64,000 bases of DNA. It comes from Dreissena polymorpha (Eukaryota > Mollusca > Bivalvia > Myida > Dreissenidae). Made by a program: the position numbers and the translations under genes. Of this stretch, positions 34,188 through 46,203 are shown piece after piece (position 1 is the stretch's first letter; each line of letters begins with the position of its first letter). Location: the NCBI RefSeq assembly GCF_020536995.1, contig NC_068358.1:40161060-40225059 (forward strand), written 5' to 3'. The notes beneath the pieces were generated by a model. That model made no database searches. It was not told where the DNA came from and worked only from the letters and a program-made list of their open reading frames with translations.

Positions 34188-35159
34188 CACAGGTGGTTAG
34201 CGTGTGGCTATGCTATTAATTAGTGAAAACATCATTTTGAATGATAAATAATCATATTATAACAAAAAATTAACTTTTCTGAAAAAAAAATTTTCACTAT
34301 CAAATATATATATAACAAGGTATGCAACTCAAAATCAGCCCAAAACGGGGTGCATCGCTTTGAACAGCCATATCTTCATCAATTTTGCAGCGATTTTCAC
34401 GATCTCGGTCTTATTCAACGCAGAAATGAATTTCCTTTCTGGAAATGTATATGTCTTGCAATATTTTTACAAATGCTGGGTCAACTTTTAAGAAATAACA
34501 CGATACACAACACGCATGACCCAGTTGACAGTGATCATGTATTCTTTATGAATGAAATCTCCAGATGTAAAGACACACCTCCGCATTGGACCAATGAAAT
34601 CCTTCGTATGTTTAAAATGTCAGTTAGTTGAAATGTATGTAAACAAAGGTTTCAAACGGCGCTGGACAGTTAGTCTTGATGCAGAATGTTACGACAAGAA
34701 CGGTAATAATGTTTTTTCATACGTTTTATTGAATTATGGTATCGAACTACATGAACTTTATAGGGAAGTTGCCCTTTACTCCGTGAAGATTTCAGTCTTA
34801 AAGACAGCATGATCACTGTCAACTGGGTCATGCGTGTTGTGTATCGTGTTATTTCTTAAAAGTTGACCCAGCATTTGTAAAAATATTGCAAGACATATAC
34901 ATTTCCAGAAAGGAAATTCATTTCTGCGTTGAATAAGACCGAAATCGTGAAAATCGCTGCAAAATTGATAAAGATATGGCTGTTCAAAGCGATGCACCCC
35001 GTTTTGGGCTGATTTTGAGTTGCATACCTTGTTATATATATATTTGATAGTGAAATATTTTTTTTCAGAAAAGTTAATTTTTCGTTATAATATGATTATT
35101 TATCATTCAAAATGATGTTTTCACTAATTAATATCATAGCCACACGCTAACCACCTGTG
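34188..35159. mobile_element. Foldback DNA transposon (family F), copy 2, uninterrupted
   Basis: A perfect 8-bp target-site duplication, GTTGTTCA, flanks it (34180-34187 and 35160-35167). Ends CACAGGTGGTTAGCGTGTGG and CCACACGCTAACCACCTGTG. Arms of roughly 370 bp are highly similar, and the centre is about 235 bp. Relative to copy 1 (12350-14440) it is inserted in the opposite orientation: its left arm matches copy 1's right arm, including the CAGATGTAAAGACACACC extension. The 93- and 73-codon arm frames (34350-34631 and 34997-34776) remain open. Confidence 0.9.
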
Positions 35160-35372
35160 GTTGTTCATGTATATGCATGCATTCAAAACATAACACAAGG
35201 TTTGCTCATGCCTTGAAAAGTACTTACATTTCATTTTGACCTTTGAACAATATTTCAGTAATTTAAGTATTGCATTGACAAAAACACGAAAGGTACTTTC
35301 CTGTCATTTAAATCAAAAATCCGGCTTCAATGCGGTCATCTCCGACCGCGGAACTCTTGTCTTTATCAAGTA

Positions 35373-36029
35373 TTATTAAAGAGTTAATAAAAAAATGAAC
35401 AACTGAAATAAAATAGATGATTTTCTATCAAACTGTTACAGCAATGTTCTCTATATTTCTTCAACTGATCTATTTTTTATGAAATTTTCCAAATAAAGTG
35501 TAAATTTTAGATTAAAGTATAAAAAAGGGAACTCATATATTGATTTTGCCTTTACTTATTACTGATAAATAATATAAGAAACAAAATAAACATTTTGAAT
35601 ACACATCTGCTATAGAGGCGCAAACGCATTTCATATGCTGCATTTAACGATAATGTCTATTCCTTTGTTGGGACTATTTTAATGCTCATTTCTGTAAATT
35701 TTGCTTTTATTTTTGAAATGTGTGAAAACAATTCTTAAAATTACCCATAAGTATAAGTCAATATGTGAACAGTTCCCTTAAATAGAAAAGGCTACCTAGA
35801 ATATCTTATAGAAAGAGTATAGTCTACACAGGGGTGCCATACGTGTAATAAAAAATAAAGCAGAGTCATACAGTTTTGTCTGCTGTGCATTTGTAGAGGT
35901 CCAAGATGGGGCTCTGGACCTTTCTTGAAGTAGGGTGATTAATGCAACAAATTAGGGAACACAGATAGCATTTCTGACAAATTAGGATGCCGACATGTTC
36001 AATAGATTATGTAATTGTATAATGCCTTG
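35373..36029. other. Intergenic, nothing recognised
   Basis: AT-rich with no recognisable repeat or exon. Confidence 0.35.
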
Positions 36030-36745
36030 GTAGTTGAAGCCATAATGGGTAAGTTGAAGCCATAATGGGTACGTTGAAGCCATAATGGGTAAGTTGAAGT
36101 CAAAATGAGTAAGTGGAAGCAATAATGGTTTTAGTTGAAGCCATAATTTGTAAGTTGAAGCCATAATGGGTAACTTGAAGCCATAATTTGTAAGTTGAAG
36201 CCATAAAGGGCAAGTTGAAGCCATAAATTGTAAGGTGAAGCCATAATGGGTAAGTTGAAGCCAAAATGAGTAAGTGGAAGCAATAATGGTTTAAGTTAAA
36301 GCCCTAATTGGCAAGTTGAAGTCATAACAAACAAATTGAAGCCATAATGGGCAAGTTGAAGCCATAAAGGACAAGTTGAAGCCATAACAGGCAAGTTGAA
36401 GCCATTATAGGTAAGTTAAAGCCATGATTGGCAAGTTAAAGCCATAATTGGTAAGTTTAAGCCATAATTGGTAAATTAAGGCCATAATGGGCAAGTTGAA
36501 GCCATAATGGGCTAGTTAAAGCCATAATAGGTAAACAGGTAAGTTAAAGCCATGATGGGCAAGTTGAAGCCATAATAGGTAAATGGGTAAGTTTAAGCCA
36601 TGATGGGCAAGTTGAAGCCATTATTGGTAAGTTGCAGCGATTCGTTCAACTCATAATGGGTAAGTTAAAGCCATAAAAGGTAAGTTGAGGCTACAATGGG
36701 TAAGTTTAAACCTCAATTGGTAAGTTGAAACCATAAGTGGAATGG
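36030..36745. repeat. 20-bp minisatellite, about 35 copies
   Basis: The unit is TAAGTTGAAGCCATAATGGG with many point variants (AAAGCC, GGCAAG, AATTGG). Variation rises towards the right end. Reverse-strand frames read as repeated WLQLTHYGFN-type peptide but show no start context or flanking exon. Confidence 0.92.
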
Positions 36746-37107
36746 TCTGCAGTAGTTTCCCTTAGATCTGTTTTGGGGTTCAAGGAAGTATTATCGTAAT
36801 TGTGTACTGGTGTAAAAGATATAGTTTTCATGGTGCATTGGACCAAAAAACCTGTGGGACATCCAATTTAGTACAAATTTATAAAATAACACATACTCTA
36901 GGTCAATATACTAATTTGCTGTGGCTAACACAATGTGCAGAACTTTAGTGCAGAGAGAAATCTCACCTTTACCTTTTTAATATAAGTAAAGTCAAATGTC
37001 CAAGTATTGATACCAGATGAATGATCAAAACTTAACAATATTACAATAATTAAATACAGTTGCAGATATCAGAAACTTAAAAAAAGAAGAAAGAAAACAT
37101 TTATACA
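36746..37107. other. Intergenic, nothing recognised
   Basis: AT-rich spacer between the 20-bp array and the next MITE. Confidence 0.35.
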
Positions 37108-37339
37108 TGAGCCTTGCGCTGGGAAAACAGGGCTTAATGCATGTGGGTCAAGTGTCGTCCCAGATTGGCCTGCACATTCCGCTTTACTGAATTTTTTTCG
37201 TTTCTATTAAATCTTCTAAAGGAAAATCCAGCCTATGCCAAAAGTATCCTATTTGATTAGACTTTGCAGATGGCACAGGCTAATCTGGGATTACTTTTTT
37301 TGCACATTGATAAAGCCCAGTTTTTCAGAGTGGGGCCCA
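37108..37339. mobile_element. MITE (family A), 232 bp, unexpanded copy
   Basis: Begins TGAGCCTTGCGCTGGGAAAA and ends near CCCAGTTTTTCAGAGTGGGG, with both arms (GTCGTCCCAGATTGGCCTG and CAGGCTAATCTGGGATTAC) and the AT-rich centre. It is the cleanest template in this window for the two expanded copies. Confidence 0.8.
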
Positions 37340-37359
37340 TGTATACTTGCTCCAATTGA

Positions 37360-37503
37360 ACCTAGTCCCCTAATACTATTGCCAGTCCCAACCCAATGTC
37401 CCCTAATACTATTGGCAGTCCCAACCCAATGTCCCCTAATACTATTGCCAGTCCCAACCCAACGTCCCCTAATACTATTGCCAGTCCCAACCCAACCTCA
37501 AAA
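37360..37503. repeat. 33-bp minisatellite, four copies
   Basis: The unit starts CCCCTAATACTATTGCCAGT and ends CCCAACCCAATGT or CAACGT, four times, almost identical. Being a multiple of three, the frame reads (LILLPVPTQCP)n; I see no gene context for it. Confidence 0.92.
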
Positions 37504-38093
37504 CCCAAACAAACAAAAAATTAAAGCAAATAGAACCTGATTTACCTGTTGCTGGGTCAAAGTCACTGCCATCATTTAGTTGTATAATTTTGACAACAGG
37601 AAATCAAATGTTGTGCAATGTAAGCAATCTCAACAAATATGGATGGGTTGGTAAAGTAAACTTTGTATGACACCACTTGAATTTAAATGTCATACTCTGT
37701 TTACTCCCACTTTGGTTATGGGTTGAAAAGGACAAGTGCAGTGGTTTGGCACCAAGGGACTCATATGTTTAGCATGACGATCATTCTTAGCAAATTTGTA
37801 TTAAACTTGAATGTTTGCGAAAAAGATCATACTTTGCATACAAATGTATTAACCATGTTAACATTTGTCTATCATAATGTTACATTGCCAACAATAACTG
37901 CTATTATTATCACAGGGATGTTTATTCTGCCATTTTTTTCATGCAATTCTTTATGCTCTCTTAAAGTGGAAGACATTGAGCATTGCACTTGTCACTCTGC
38001 ATTTTTCTCTCACATTATGTCCTGGCAAAACATTCTTTGTCTTAGCCTTTGCCTTGAGACATTCTAGTTCACCGGTGTGCATACATGTCTGTT
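37504..38093. other. Intergenic, nothing recognised
   Basis: Contains a 126-codon open frame (37687-38067) with no recognisable domain and AT-neutral codon use. I could not support it as a gene. Confidence 0.35.
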
Positions 38094-40440
38094 TGAGCCT
38101 CGGCCTGGGATAAATGGGCTGAAAGCATGTGCGTAAAGTGTCATCCCATATAAGCTTGTGCAGTACGCAGACTTCATGGTCTATCTGGGACGATACTTGA
38201 TGCACATGCATTAAGCCCAATGTAGACTTCATGGTCTATCTGGGACGATACTTGATGCACATGCATTAAGCCCAATGTAGACTTCATGGTCTGTCTGGGA
38301 CGATACTTGATGCACATGCATTAAGCCCAATGCAGACTTCATGGTCTATCTGGGACGATACTTGATGCACATGCATTAAGCCCAATGCAGACTTCATGGT
38401 CTGTCTGGGACGATACTTGATGCACATGCATTAAGCCCAATGCAGACTTCATGGTCTATCTGGGACGATACTTGATGCACATGCATTAAGCCCAATGTAG
38501 ACTTCATGGTCTATCTGGGACGATACTTGATGCACATGCATTAAGCCCAATGCAGACTTCATGGTCTATCTGGGACAATACTTGATGCACATGCATTAAG
38601 CCCAATGCAGACTTCATGGTCTGTCTGGGACGATACTTGATGCACATGCATTAAGCCCAATGCAGACTTCATGGTCTATCTGGGACGATACTTGATGCAC
38701 ATGCATTAAGCCCAATGCAGACTTCATGGTCTATCTGGGACGATACTTGATGCACATGCATTAAGCCCAATGCAGACTTCATGGTCTATCTGGGACGATA
38801 CTTGATGCACATGCATTAAGCCCAATGTAGACTTCATGGTCTGTCTGGGAGGATACTGGATGCACATGCATTAAGCCCAATGTAGACTTCATGGTCTATC
38901 TGGGACGATACTTGATGCACATGCATTAAGCCCAATGCAGACTTCATGGTCTATCTGGGAGGATACTTGATGCACATGCATTAAGCCCAATGCAGACTTC
39001 ATGGTATGTCTGGGACGATACTTGATGCACATGCATTAAGCCCAATGCAGACTTCATGGTCTATCTGGGATGATACTTGATGCACATGCATTAAGCCCAA
39101 TGTAGACTTCATGGTCTATCTGGGACGATACTTGATGCACATGCATTTAGCCCAATGCAGACTTCATGGTCTATCTGGGACGATACTTGATGCACATGCA
39201 TTAAGCCCAATGTAGACTTCATGGTCTATCTGGGACGATACTTGATGCACATGCATTAAGCCCAATGCAGACTTCATGGTCTATCTGGGACGATACTGGA
39301 TGCACATGCATTAAGCCCAATGTAGACTTCATGGTCTATCTGGGACGATACTTGATGCACATGCATTAAGCCCAATGCAGACTTCATGGTCTATCTGGGA
39401 CGATACTTGATGCACATGCATTAAGCCCAATGCAGACTTCATGGTCTGTCTGGGACGATACTTGATGCATATGCATTAAGCCCAATGCAGACTTCATGGT
39501 CTGTCTGGGAGGATACTGGATGCACATGCATTAAGCCCAATGTAGACTTCATGGTCTATCTGGGAGGATACTTGATGCACATGCATTAAGCCCAATGCAG
39601 ACTTCATGGTCTATCTGGGAGGATACTTGATGCACATGCATTAAGCCCAATGTAGACTTCATGGTCTGTCTGGGAGGATACTTGATGCACATGCATTAAG
39701 CCCAATGTAGACTTCATGGTCTATCTGGGACGATACTTGATGCACATGCATTAAGCCCAATGCAGACTTCATGGACTATCTGGGACGATACTTGATGCAC
39801 ATGCATTAAGCCCAATGCAGACTTCATGGTCTATCTGGGACGATACTTGATGCACATGCATTAAGCCCAATGCAGACTTCATGGTCTATCTGGGACGATA
39901 CTTGATGCACATGCATTAAGCCCAATGTAGACTTCATGGTCTGTCTGGGAGGATACTTGATGCACATGCATTAAGCCCAATGCAGACTTCATGGTCTATC
40001 TGGGACGATACTTGATGCACATGCATTAAGCCCAATGTAGACTTCATGGTCTATCTGGGACGATACTTGATGCACATGCATTAAGCCCAATGCAGACTTC
40101 ATGGTCTATCTGGGACGATACTTGATGCACATGCATTAAGCCCAATGCAGACTTCATGGTCTATCTGGGAGGATACTTGATGCACATGCATTAAGCCCAA
40201 TGTAGACTTCATGGTCTATCTGGGAGGATACTTGATGCACATGCATTAAGCCCAATGCAGACTTCATGGTCTGTCTGGGAGGATACTGGATGCACATGCA
40301 TTAAGCCCAATGTAGACTTCATGGTCTATCTGGGACGATACTTGATGCACATGCATTAAGCCCAATGCAGACTTCATGGTCTATCTGGGACAATACTTGA
40401 TGCACATGCATTAAGCCCAGTTTTCCCAAAGGGAGGCTCA
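38094..40440. mobile_element. MITE (family A) inflated to 2.35 kb by an internal minisatellite
   Basis: The left end TGAGCCTCGGCCTGGGATAA and the reversed right end TGAGCCTCCCTTTGGGAAAA are terminal inverted repeats. Each continues through the family's TGGGCTTAATGCATGTGC arm. Between them sit 41 copies of a 55-bp unit drawn from the right arm. The unexpanded relative at 37108 is 232 bp. Confidence 0.85.
38161..40411. repeat. 55-bp minisatellite, 41 copies, inside MITE A
   Basis: ACTTCATGGT recurs every 55 bp from 38171 to 40371, giving 41 copies. The unit also holds CTATCTGGGACGATACTTGA and TGCACATGCATTAAGCCCAA. Variation is limited to a few positions (TGTAG/TGCAG, CTATC/CTGTC, GACGAT/GAGGAT, CTTGA/CTGGA), and these variants recur in blocks, showing higher-order duplication. 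Length is strictly constant. Confidence 0.97.
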
Positions 40441-41867
40441 CACACAACTTCGAAACTGTATTTGAAAGAACTTGGTTCTGCTTTGAAGTGCTTTATCTTA
40501 CACAAGAATGCGTTTTTAGTCAACTACTAATATAGTTTTTCAAAAGACAAGGTACTTATTTATTATTTAACCTTTTTCAATGGAGAGGTATTAACCTTTG
40601 CATAAACTGAATTTCCTATTCACTATAGTTATGGCATATTATTTTATTTTAGGGTGACATGAGAATTTGTGATTAAGACTAGTTCTGATCAACAGTCGAC
40701 ATAATTTTCCTGAGATATGTTTTAAGTCTTAATTGCATCATAACAACTGAAATCTGTGTATCTTTACAATGTTTTAAAATCTGACTGCAATTGCATTTAA
40801 TATTTGAGATATGGTTGTGGTTTGTAGTCACCAATTATGGGGTGAATTTGAAAAGAATGGTTTGTAACAATGCACCCAAATTCTCTTGAAGTTTATATCA
40901 TAAAGGTTGAATTGGTTCCTTTATCCTTTGGGTAACAGAAGAAAGTACATGTAAAATATATCCTCTTGTTGTTGGTGATTTATTTCAACAGTTCCCTGTT
41001 ATTTAGTGTTCACAGTTCCCTGTTATCAAGTTTTCACGGCTGTGAGCCATCAAGGTGGGCTTATGAAATTAAATGCAATAAAATTGTTTTATGTCGAGAT
41101 AATATTCAGCTTCTGTATATAATTTTACTAGATCTTACCATGACTTCTGTCAAGCATGAGCTAACTTTTCTAACCTTAAAGAAAAAGTTTTTTAGCTTAA
41201 ATGCTTTGCCTATAAATTTCAACTTTTACTTTGTAGCAGTATACGAGTTCAGTTGTTTTGGGTTAACTAAAATATGGCCAATTAAATACTTTGTGCAATC
41301 ATAAAGAAGTATCCATATGTCAAGGCTATAACATTTATTCATGAGAGAAAAGTGAAAATTGTTCAATACTGATTCTCACATGAAGACAATGCCATCATCC
41401 TTTACATTTGTAATCTACTTCTTTCCTATCAAATACTTTCGAAGCAGATAAAAGTGATAATTAAAATTTAGAACTAAGGGGAAAAACAACTGAAAGAGCA
41501 ACAGTTGCTTCAAATTGTATTTCTTTTTCAAAAGACTTATATTCTTTTTTTTTTCTGGTAAATTGTAGTGAATCTGGCTCTAGGTCATATGGTAGGGTCA
41601 TGCATGTGAAGACATATTTAAATACTTTATATAATGTATACAACTTATAGATTAATTTTTCAGGGCATTTGAATATTGTTTCAGTTACAATGTGTTTTCA
41701 AGCTATACGTGCTCAATTTACAAAGCAAACAATGTACAAAGCATACAAAGAAAATTTCCTCACAAAAAAAGAAAATTAAGTTTTTAATGTGTATATGACT
41801 TTACAATACTTTACAAGTAAAAAGTCACTTCTATTATCATTTAGCTGATATCAATGGTTGCTTTTGT
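40441..41867. other. Intergenic, nothing recognised
   Basis: AT-rich. A 112-codon frame (40966-41304) has no recognisable domain. No exon or bounded repeat supported. Confidence 0.35.
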
Positions 41868-44800
41868 CTTCCAGAGCAAGTGTCTACAGAAGAACATGAA
41901 AATCTTTTGGCAAAACATGGAACTACAGAAAGAGCAGACGCCAACAACATTGTTGACACCAGGGGATCTAGGAGCAGGAGATGGCTAGGCCATGTCTTAA
42001 CAATGCAACCTGACTCACTATCAAGGCTGGTCATGTCTGCACAATGCCACCTGACTCACTATCAAGGCTGGTCATGTCTGCACAATGCCACCTGACTCAC
42101 TATCAAGGCTGGTCATGTCTGCACAATGCTACCTGACTCACTATCAAGGCTGGCCATGTCTGCACAATGCCACCTGACTCACTATCAAGGCTGGTCATGT
42201 CTGCACAATGCTACCTGACTCCACTATCAAGGATTGTCATGTCTGCACAATGCATCTGACTCACTATCAAGGCTGGTCATGTCTTCACAATGCTACCTGA
42301 CACTATCAAGGCTGGCCATGTCTGCACAATGCCACCTGACTCACTATCAAGGCTGGTCATGTCTGCACAATGTCACCTGACTCACTATCAAGGCTGGCCA
42401 TGTCTGCACAATGCCACCTGACTCACTATCAAGGCTGACCATGTCTTCACAATGCCACCTGACTCACTATCAAGGCTGGCCATGTCTTCACAATGCCACC
42501 TGACTCACTATCACGGCTGACCATGTCTGCACAATGCTTCCTTATTCATTATCAATGCTGGTCATGTCTTCACAATGCCACCTGACTCACTATCAAGGCT
42601 TACCATGTCTTCAAAATGCCACCTGACTCACTATCAAGGCTGGTCATGTCTTCACAATGCCACCTGGCTCACTATCAAGGCTGACCATGTCTGCACAATG
42701 CTTCCTGATTCATTATCAATGCTGGTCATGTCTTCACAATGCCACCTGACTCACTATCAAGGCTGGCCATGTCTGCACAATGCCACCTGACTCACTATCA
42801 AGGCTGACCATGTCTGCACAATGCCACCTGACTCACTATCAAGGCTGGTCATGTCTTCACAATGCCACCTGACTCACTATCAAGGCTGACCATGTCTGCA
42901 CAATGCTTCCTGACTCACTATCAAGGCTGGTCATGTCTGCACAATGCCACCTGACTCACTATCAATGCTGGCCACATCTGCACAATGCCACCTGACTCAC
43001 TATCAAGGCTGGTCATGTCTGCACAATGCCACCTGACTCACTATCAATGCTGGCCATGTCTGCACAATGCCACCTGACTCACTATCAATGCTGGCCTCGT
43101 CTTCACAATGCCACCTGACTCACTATCAAGGCTGGTCATGTCTTCACAATGCCACCTGACTCACTATCAAGGCTGGTCATGTCTTCACAATGCCACCTGA
43201 CTCACTATCAAGGCTGGCCATGCCTGCACAATGCCACCTGACTCACTATCAATGCTGGCCATGTCTGCACAATGCTTCCAGACTCAATATCAAGGCTGGC
43301 CATGTCTTCACAATGCCACCTGACTCCCTATCAATGCTGGCCATGTCTGCACAATGCCACCTGACTCACTATCAAGGCTGGCCATGTCTGAACAATGCTT
43401 CCTGACTCACTATCAATGCTGGCCATGTCTGCACAATGCCACCTGACTCACTATCAAGGCTGGCCATGTCTGCACAATGCCACCTGACTCACTATCATTG
43501 CTGGCCATGTCTGCACAATGTCACCTGACTCACTATCAATGCTGGCCATGTCTGCACAATGCCACCTGACTCACTATCAATGCTGGCCATGTCTGCACAA
43601 TGCCACCTGACTCACTATCAATGCTGGCCATGTCTGCACAATGCCACCTGACTCACTATAAATGCTGGCCATGTCTGCACAATGCTTCCTGACTCACTAT
43701 CAATGCTGGTCATGTCTGCACAATGCCACCTGACACACTATCGAGGTTGGCCATGTCTTCACAATGCCACCTGACACACTATCAAGGCTGGCCTCGTCTT
43801 CACATTGCCACCTGACTCACTATCAAGGCTGGTCATGTCTGCACAATGCCACCTGACTCACTATCAGGGCTGGCCATGTCTGCACAATGCCACCTGACAC
43901 ACTATCGAGGCTGGCCATGTCTTCACAATGCCACCTGACACACTAATAAGGCTGGCCTCGTCTTCACAATGCCACCTGACTCACTATCAAAGCTGGTCAT
44001 GTCTGCACAATGCTACCTGACTCACTATCAAGGCTGGCCATGTCTGCACAATGCTTCCTGACTCACTATCAATGCTGGTCATGTCTGCACAATGCCACCT
44101 GACTCACTATCAATACTGGCCATGCCTGCACAATGCTTCCTGACTCACTATCAATGCTGGTAATGTCTGCACAATGCCACCTGACACACTATCAAGGCTG
44201 GCCATGTCTTCACAATGCCACCTGACACACTAATAAGGCTGGCCTCGTCTTCACAATGCCACCTGACTCACTATCAAAGCTGGTCATGTCTGTACAATGT
44301 CACCTGACTCACTATCAAGGCTGGCCATGTATTCACAATGCCACCTGACTCACTATCAAGGCTGGTCACGACTGCACAATGCCACCGGACACACTATCAA
44401 GGCTGGCCTCGTCTTCACAATGCCACCTGACTCACTATCAAGGCTGGTCATGTCTTCACAATGCCACCTGACTCACTATCAAGGCTGTTCATGTCTGCAC
44501 AATGCCACCTGACTCACTATCAAGGCTGGCCATGTCTGCGCAATGCCACCTGACTCACTATCAAGACTGGTCATGTCTGCACAATGCCACCTTACTCACT
44601 ACTAAGGCGGGCCATATCTGCACAATGCCACCTGACTCACTATCAAGGCTGGCCATGCCTTCACAATGCCACCTGACTCACTATCAAGGCTGGCCATGTC
44701 TACACAATGCCACCTTACTGTCTATCTAGGCTGGCCATGTCTGCACAATGCCACCTGACTCACTATCAAGGCTGGTCATGTCTGCACAATGCCACCTGAC

Positions 44801-46203
44801 TCACTATCAAGGCTTGCCATGTCTTCACAATGCCACCTGACTCACTATCAAGGCTTGCCATGTCTGCACAATGCTTCCTGACTCACTATCAAGGCTGGCC
44901 TTGTCTGCACAATGCTACCTGACTCACTATCCATGCTGGCCATGTCTGCACAATGCTACCTGACTCACTATCAAGGCTGGCCATGTCTGCACAATGCTAC
45001 CTGACTCACTATCAATGCTCGCCATGTCTTCACAATGCCACCTGACTCACTATCAAGGCATGCCATGTCTGCACAATGCCACCTGACTCACTATCAATGC
45101 TGGCCATGTCTTCACAATGCCACCTGACTTACTATCAATGCTGGTCATGTCTTCACAATGCCACCTGACTCACTATCAAGGCTGGCCATGTCTTCACAAT
45201 GCTACTTGACTCACTATCAATGCTGGCCATGTCTTCACAATGCCACCTGACTCACTATCAATGCTGGCCATGTCTGCACAATGCTTCCTGACTCACTATC
45301 AATGCTGGCCATGTCTTCACAATGCCACCTGACTCACTATCAATGCTGGCCATGTCTGCACAATGCCACCTGACACACTATCAAGGCTGGCCATGTCTGC
45401 ACAATGCCACCTGACTCACTATCAAGGCTTGCCATGTCTGCACAATGCTACCTGACTCACTATCAATGCTGACCATGTCTTCACAATGCCACCTGACTCA
45501 CTATCAATGCTGGCCATGTCTTTACAATGCCACCTGACTCACTATCAAGGCTGGCCATGTCTTCACAATGCTACCTGACTCACTATCAATGCTGGCCATG
45601 TCTTCACAATGCCACCTGACACACTATCAATGCTGGCCATGTCTGCACAATGCTTCCTGACTCACTATCAATGCTGGCCATGTCTTCACAATGCCACCTG
45701 ACTCACTATCAATGCTGGCCATGTCTACACAATGCCACCTGACACACTATCAAGGCTTGCCATGTCTGCACAATGCCACCTGACTCACTATCAATGATGG
45801 CCATGTCTTCACAATGCCACCTGACTCACAGTCAATGCTGACCATGTCTGCACAATGCCACCTGACACACTATCAAGGCTGGCCATGGCTGCACAATGCC
45901 ACCTGACTCACTATCAAGGCTGGGGACGTCTGAACAATGCTACCTTACTCACTATCAAGGCTGGCCACGACTGCACATTGTCACCTGACTCACTACCAAG
46001 GATTGCACTGAGATGGACTGTACTGGGGAAAAAATTTACGGACGACCTTAAGAGACATGGCGCGGAACCGTGGAGCTAGAGCTCAAGAACAGAGGCCTTA
46101 CCCTGCATACAGAACCCGCAACAGCAGCTGACAGACCAAAGTGGTGGCTCCCTTACAGTTGGCTCAAGCACCAGATGGCCCAAGGATGATTGAGTGAGTG
46201 AGT
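41868..46203 (+). mobile_element. 3' end of a non-LTR retrotransposon (LINE) split by a minisatellite
   Basis: Left piece (41880-42040) reads EEHENLLAKHGTTERAD...RSRRWLGHVLTMQPDSLSRL. Right piece (from about 45985) reads PDSLPRIALRWTVLGKK, then, in another frame, ELKNRGLTLHTEPATAADRP KWW. This is the conserved C-terminal tail of animal LINE reverse-transcriptase ORFs (RRWRWLGHVLRMP...R.AL.W...GKR..GRP...W...E......AADR..WR). The element ends in a (TGAG)n tail (46190-46203). It is 5'-truncated, as LINEs usually are, and frameshifted on the right side. The exact clade is not resolved. Confidence 0.75.
42000..46010. repeat. 41-bp minisatellite, about 98 copies, born from LINE coding sequence
   Basis: The unit runs CATGTCTGCACAATGCCACC then TGACTCACTATCAAGGCTGG plus one base. 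The first unit (from about 41990) is the LINE's own GHVLTMQPDSLSRL codons, so the origin is visible. Since 41 is not a multiple of three, the array reads as 41-residue repeats in any frame. Variants: GCTACC, GCTTCC, TCTTCAC, AATGCTGG, CTCGTC. Confidence 0.95.

Larger units (their letters stand above)
32736..35372. repeat. Modular array element with (GCGG)n head and seven EREs, interrupted by a foldback transposon
   Basis: Starts with GCCGGATTTTTTTCGAAAAA, then a (GGGC)n run (32796-32822), then about 7.5 units of 145-155 bp (32840-33920). It ends, after the 34188-35159 insertion, near AAATCCGGCTTCAATGCGG. Each unit contains TTTCAAGGTCATTCATT, AAGGTCAAGGTCACTGTGAC and TATGCTTGGACCTAGAGTC. GCCGGAT and ATCCGGC at the two ends suggest terminal inverted repeats. 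Confidence 0.82.

Noticed and set aside
36030-36745. 20-bp array considered as a CRISPR array
   Set aside because: There are no unique spacers; it is a head-to-tail minisatellite, and the sequence is eukaryotic.
37687-38067. 126-codon plus-strand open frame
   Set aside because: No recognisable domain, no codon bias, no splice or promoter context, and rich in common hydrophobic residues expected from AT-rich DNA.
38161-40411. 55-bp regular array considered as CRISPR or a centromeric satellite
   Set aside because: No spacers, and it is bounded by the terminal inverted repeats of a MITE, so it is a local expansion rather than a centromeric array.
40966-41304. 112-codon plus-strand frame
   Set aside because: Composition is that of AT-rich non-coding DNA (Phe, Leu, Ile, Asn), and there is no domain or gene context.
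41880-46079. Several 71-75 codon frames with MPPDSLSRLAM repeats, as possible repetitive proteins
   Set aside because: They are translations of the 41-bp minisatellite, which cannot hold one frame with a 41-bp unit and carries indels; the source is a LINE ORF tail.
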